Below are positions 6,197 to 9,560 of a stretch of 9,560 bases of DNA, one piece after another; position 1 is the stretch's first letter, and the number at the start of each line of letters is the position of its first letter. The notes beneath the pieces are model-generated. The model did not search any database and was not told the origin of the DNA. It worked only from the letters and a program-made list of their open reading frames with translations. This stretch comes from Bacillota bacterium. Lineage in GTDB: Bacteria > Bacillota > Bacilli > Lactobacillales > Aerococcaceae. Location: contig JAEZWY010000234.1 of assembly GCA_023442905.1 (NCBI GenBank), positions 1-9,560 on the forward strand, written 5' to 3'. A program made the position numbers and the translations under genes.

Positions 6197-8578
6197 ATGG
6201 CAAATGTTTTAAAAAAGGTTTTTGACAACCAAAGAAAAGATTTGAAAAAATTTGATAAAACTGCAAAACAAGTTGAAGCATTAGAGGATCGTTTTGCAAA
6301 TTACACAGATGACCAATTAAAAGATATGACTAAGTCATTCCAAGAGCGTTTACAATTAGGTGAAGACTTGGAAGATATTTTAGTGGAAGCTTTTGCAACA
6401 GTAAGAGAAGGTGCACGCCGTGTCCTTGGATTATTCCCTTACCACGTACAAATTATGGGTGGTTTGGCTTTACACTACGGAAACATTGCAGAGATGAAGA
6501 CTGGGGAAGGTAAAACTTTAACAGCAACAATGCCAGTATACCTGAATGCCTTAGCTGGTAAAGGGGTTCACGTCGTGACAGTCAATGACTACTTGGCAAG
6601 CCGTGACTCAGCGCAAATGGGTGAGTTATATACTTTCTTAGGCTTAACAGTAGGTTTAAATAAAGCAGGTATGAATAATGATGATAAACGAGCAGCTTAT
6701 GCAGCAGACATCACTTATTCAACAAATAATGAACTTGGTTTCGACTACTTACGTGACAACATGGTTGTCTACAAGCGCCAAATGGTACAACGACCATTAT
6801 ACTTTGCTGTAGTTGATGAGGTAGACTCAATCTTAATCGATGAAGCGCGTACGCCGTTGATTATTTCCAATCAAGCAGAGCAATCAACAGCACTTTATCA
6901 ACGCGCTGATTATTTTGCGAAAAGTTTAAAAGAAGAGGAAGACTATGTAATTGATGTTTCTTCTAAAACAATAGCCCTTACTGAAACAGGTATTGAAAAA
7001 GCCGAAGATGTTTTCCATGTAAAAAACTTATACGATATCGAAAATGGCCGTTTAATCCATCATATCGATACTGCTTTACGTGCTAACTACATCATGATTT
7101 TAAATATTGACTACGTTGTAGTTGATGGCGAAATAAAAATTGTTGATGGGTTTACAGGACGTATCATGGAAGGTCGTCGTTTCTCTGACGGTTTACATCA
7201 AGGGATTGAAGCTAAAGAAAACGTTGAAATTCAAAATGAATCCAAAACAATGGCAACAATTACATTCCAAAATTACTTTAGAATGTATGAAAAATTATCT
7301 GGTATGACAGGTACAGCCAAAACTGAAGAAGAAGAATTCCGTGAAATTTACAATATGAACGTAATTCAAATTCCAACCAATAAACCAGTTATTCGTGAAG
7401 ATAAATCAGATATCTTGTACCCTAACTTAAAATCTAAATTTAACGCAGTTGTAAAAGATATCGCTGCCCGTCACCAAGCTGGACAACCAGTTTTAGTAGG
7501 TACTGTAGCGGTTGAAACTTCTGAAATGCTATCAGATGCTTTAACGCAATTAGATATTCGCCATAATGTGTTGAACGCTAAAAACCATGAACGCGAAGCG
7601 CAAATTGTTGCTGATGCAGGTCAAAAGGGCGCCGTGACAATTGCGACTAACATGGCGGGTCGTTGTACAGATATTAAATTGAGCCCCGAAGTAAAAGAAC
7701 TTGGTGGTTTAGCTGTAATTGGTACTGAACGTCATGAATCACGTCGTATTGATAACCAGTTACGTGGACGTGCTGGACGTCAAGGGGACCCAGGATATTC
7801 ACGTTTCTACTTGTCTCTTGAAGATGATGTAATGCGTCGTTTTGGTTCAGAGCGTATCCAACAATTATGGGAAAGCTTAAATATGGACCAAGATGATCCA
7901 GATATGGTCATTGAATCACGTATGATTACTAAACAAGTTGAAGGTGCGCAAATTCGTGTCGAAGGGAATAACTATGATACCCGTAAGAACGTCCTAGAAT
8001 ATGATGAAGTAATGCGTCAACAACGGGATGTAATTTATGCACAGCGTTTTGAAGTGATTTCAGCAGAAGATTCGTTGGATGATGTGATGTGGCCAATGAT
8101 CGAGCGTACCATTAAACGTCAAGTAGAAATGTATACTGCTGGTGACCGTGCTGACTGGAATTTAGAAGCCTTAGCTGACTTTGCGGAAACAGCTTTATAC
8201 CGTAATACACAAGTGGATATCGATAATTTAGAGGGTAAAAACCAAAAAGAAATTATTGCCTTTATTACAGATAAGGCAGCTGATCGTTTTAACCAAAAAA
8301 TTGATTCAATCAACAATAAAGATATGGCTTTAGAATTTGAAAAAGTTGTTATCTTGCGTGCAGTAGATTCTCGTTGGACTGATCATATCGATGCTATGGA
8401 CCAATTGCGCCAAGGGGTTGGCTTACGTGCATATGCCCAAAATAATCCATTGGTAGAGTACCAATCTGAAGGATTTGATCGTTTCAATGAAATGATTGCG
8501 GGTATTGAATATGATGCTACACGTATGTTTATGCAATCAGAAATCCGTCAAAACCTAGAACGTAAACAAGCTAAATAA
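6197..8578 (+). CDS. secA: SecA, preprotein translocase ATPase
   Basis: This is the motor ATPase that pushes unfolded preproteins through SecYEG at the cytoplasmic face of the membrane. NBD1 has Walker A TGEGKT (102-107) and DEVD (207-210); the preprotein-crosslinking domain begins at about 225. Around 360-370 is MTGTAKT. NBD2 has motif VI QLRGRAGRQ (521-529). The helical scaffold and two-helix finger region carries DHIDAMDQLRQG. At 793 residues it lacks the C-terminal SEC-C zinc motif (CxCxSGxx...CC/CH) of longer homologues such as the 841-residue B. subtilis SecA; its shorter length is like some Lactobacillales SecA proteins. Residue 490 is Cys (codon 7664-7666) where the usual motif is NMAGRGTD; this change is unusual. 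The start has AAAGGAG at 6184-6190. Position between hpf and prfB marks it as the housekeeping SecA rather than SecA2. Confidence 0.97.
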   Translation: MANVLKKVFDNQRKDLKKFDKTAKQVEALEDRFANYTDDQLKDMTKSFQERLQLGEDLEDILVEAFATVREGARRVLGLFPYHVQIMGGLALHYGNIAEMKTGEGKTLTATMPVYLNALAGKGVHVVTVNDYLASRDSAQMGELYTFLGLTVGLNKAGMNNDDKRAAYAADITYSTNNELGFDYLRDNMVVYKRQMVQRPLYFAVVDEVDSILIDEARTPLIISNQAEQSTALYQRADYFAKSLKEEEDYVIDVSSKTIALTETGIEKAEDVFHVKNLYDIENGRLIHHIDTALRANYIMILNIDYVVVDGEIKIVDGFTGRIMEGRRFSDGLHQGIEAKENVEIQNESKTMATITFQNYFRMYEKLSGMTGTAKTEEEEFREIYNMNVIQIPTNKPVIREDKSDILYPNLKSKFNAVVKDIAARHQAGQPVLVGTVAVETSEMLSDALTQLDIRHNVLNAKNHEREAQIVADAGQKGAVTIATNMAGRCTDIKLSPEVKELGGLAVIGTERHESRRIDNQLRGRAGRQGDPGYSRFYLSLEDDVMRRFGSERIQQLWESLNMDQDDPDMVIESRMITKQVEGAQIRVEGNNYDTRKNVLEYDEVMRQQRDVIYAQRFEVISAEDSLDDVMWPMIERTIKRQVEMYTAGDRADWNLEALADFAETALYRNTQVDIDNLEGKNQKEIIAFITDKAADRFNQKIDSINNKDMALEFEKVVILRAVDSRWTDHIDAMDQLRQGVGLRAYAQNNPLVEYQSEGFDRFNEMIAGIEYDATRMFMQSEIRQNLERKQAK

Positions 8579-8595
8579 GAGCATATTTTGAACAT

Positions 8596-8653
8596 CGGGA
8601 CGAACAAGGCATTGACCGAGTAACATCATCATGCATGTTGGTCCCGTATTTTT
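8596..8653 (+). terminator. Large imperfect hairpin with T-run between secA and prfB (terminator or attenuator)
   Basis: CGGGAC (8596-8601) pairs perfectly with GTCCCG (8641-8646), extended inward by AACA (8603-8606) with TGTT (8636-8639) across a G-G mismatch. The remaining interior is long and only partly paired. A T-rich stretch (TATTTTT, 8647-8653) follows. It starts 18 bases after the secA stop and ends 4 bases before the prfB ribosome binding site. It may end most secA transcripts while letting some read on into prfB, since no good separate prfB promoter is seen. Confidence 0.5.
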
Positions 8654-8670
8654 ATTAGGAGCGATATAAG

Positions 8671-9560
8671 ATGGAACAATATGAAATTAATCATCTATTA
8701 GAACAGAACGAAAGCCAAATTGATAGCTTCAGGGGGTCTCTTTGACTTAGAAAAAATGGAAGCAGATTTAGCTGAGTATGAAGCTGATATGGTTCAGCCG
8801 GATTTCTGGGATGATTCAGAAAAAGCCCAAGCAGTTATTGATGCGAATAATGTCTTGAAAAAGGTCTATGATGAATTCAATAATCTAGCGGATGAGTATG
8901 AAGAATTGTCACTTTTAAACGAAATGGTTAAGGAAGAACCAGATCCCGATTTATCTAAGGAATTGGTTAGTCGGATTCAAGCTTTTCAGGCTAAAATTAG
9001 TGCCTATGAGCGCAATATTTTACTAAGTGGGGAGTATGACCATAATGATGCCTTATTAGAAATCCATCCAGGTGCTGGTGGTACTGAGTCCCAAGACTGG
9101 GCTTCTATGCTACTTAGAATGTACCAACGGTGGGCAGACCAACATGATTATCAAGTGACCACACTAGATTTTCAAAATGGCGATGAAGCTGGAATTAAAT
9201 CCGTGACACTAGAAATTAAAGGTTTGAATGCTTATGGATTTTTAAAATCAGAAGATGGTATCCACCGTTTAGTGCGTATTTCACCATTTGACTCTAATAA
9301 GCGTCGGCACACATCCTTTGCTTCAGTAGAGATCATGCCAGTGTTAGACCAAAATACAGAAATTGAAATCGATGAATCTGATATTGAAATGGACGTATTC
9401 CGCGCATCAGGTGCTGGGGGACAACATATCAATAAAACATCTTCAGCAGTCCGGTTAACCCACGTGCCAACAGGTATTGTGGTGGCTTCTCAAGGTCAAC
9501 GGTCTCAATTCCAAAATAGGGATACGGCTATGAAGATGTTGCAAGCTAAATTAGCGCATT
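8671..9560 (+). CDS. prfB: Peptide chain release factor 2 (RF2), with programmed +1 frameshift; 3' end cut by window edge
   Basis: RF2 ends translation at UAA and UGA codons. An initial 24-codon frame from ATG 8671 stops at UGA (8743-8745). Reading then continues in the +1 frame from GAC at 8744, with no further stop to the window end, giving 296 of an expected 365 or so residues. SPF (204-206; 9281-9289), the stop-codon-recognising tripeptide specific to RF2, and GGQ (249-251; 9416-9424), the peptidyl-hydrolysis motif, are both intact and at the expected family positions. The ATG has AGGAG (8657-8661) 9 bases upstream. The gap to secA is 92 bases and holds a hairpin. The in-frame UGA is a normal regulatory device, not a broken gene. 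Confidence 0.97.
8731..8745 (+). promoter_or_regulatory. prfB programmed +1 frameshift site
   Basis: The string AGG GGG TCT CTT TGA is followed by C. AGGGGG acts as an internal Shine-Dalgarno, CTT is the slippery codon, and UGA in the poor context UGAC is the pause. When RF2 is scarce the peptidyl-tRNA slips from CUU to UUU and reading resumes at GAC. This differs from the classic E. coli site by one base (TCT for TAT) and is a known autoregulatory element. Confidence 0.95.

Noticed and set aside
8119..8316. Minus-strand ORFs within secA (8119-8316) and prfB (9232-9432)
   Set aside because: Both are antisense shadows of conserved protein-coding sequence without start signals.
8612..8639. TTGACC plus CATGTT as a prfB promoter
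   Set aside because: The -10 matches only 3 of 6 positions with a 16-base spacer, and both lie inside the hairpin region.
8579..8670. T-box or other riboswitch before prfB
   Set aside because: No T-box signature (AGGGTGGNACCGCG) or other recognisable riboswitch core is present.
8671..8745. prfB as a pseudogene because of the in-frame UGA
   Set aside because: The stop is part of the conserved programmed frameshift site and the downstream frame is intact with SPF and GGQ motifs.

Overview
The window reads as a chromosomal core segment of a low-GC Gram-positive bacterium of the order Lactobacillales. Evidence is the AT-rich codon use, strong GGAGG-type ribosome binding sites, sigma-A-like promoters, a CcpA-type cre site, and a gene order (yvyE/yigZ, degV, comFA, comFC, hpf, secA, prfB) that is a compacted version of the Bacillus subtilis region. 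The family within the order cannot be fixed from the sequence; an Aerococcaceae/Carnobacteriaceae-like host is a guess. No insertion sequence, phage gene, CRISPR array, tRNA or rRNA is visible, and no gene-free stretch exceeds 300 bases.

Layout: two genes lie on the minus strand at the left. One is an FAD-linked (D-lactate/glycolate type) oxidase running off the left edge (1-1132); the other is a YigZ/YvyE-family protein (1238-1876). A 226-base divergent region with several palindromes separates them from a rightward block. That block holds degV (2103-2966, ending in a strong terminator), the DNA-uptake pair comFA-comFC (3099-5232, overlapping by 8 bases), hpf (5354-5941, own promoter and terminator), secA (6197-8578, own promoter) and prfB (8671 to the right edge, with its programmed frameshift).

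How the genes relate: comFA/comFC serve natural transformation. hpf makes the long ribosome-hibernation factor and has a clear promoter with a near-perfect cre site in its spacer, which suggests glucose-dependent repression. secA drives preprotein export. prfB encodes release factor 2, controlled by a UGA frameshift that senses RF2 level. The DegV-family protein is a predicted fatty-acid binder. The oxidase is likely a 2-hydroxyacid dehydrogenase.

No unknown multi-gene system was found. The most interesting signals are small. They are the cre-in-promoter plus two abutting perfect hairpins that make up almost the whole hpf leader, a Gly-to-Cys change in the otherwise near-invariant GRGTD motif of SecA, a palindrome centred on the -35 box of the oxidase promoter, a com-box-like element before comFA, and a possible leader ORF that overlaps the secA start codon.
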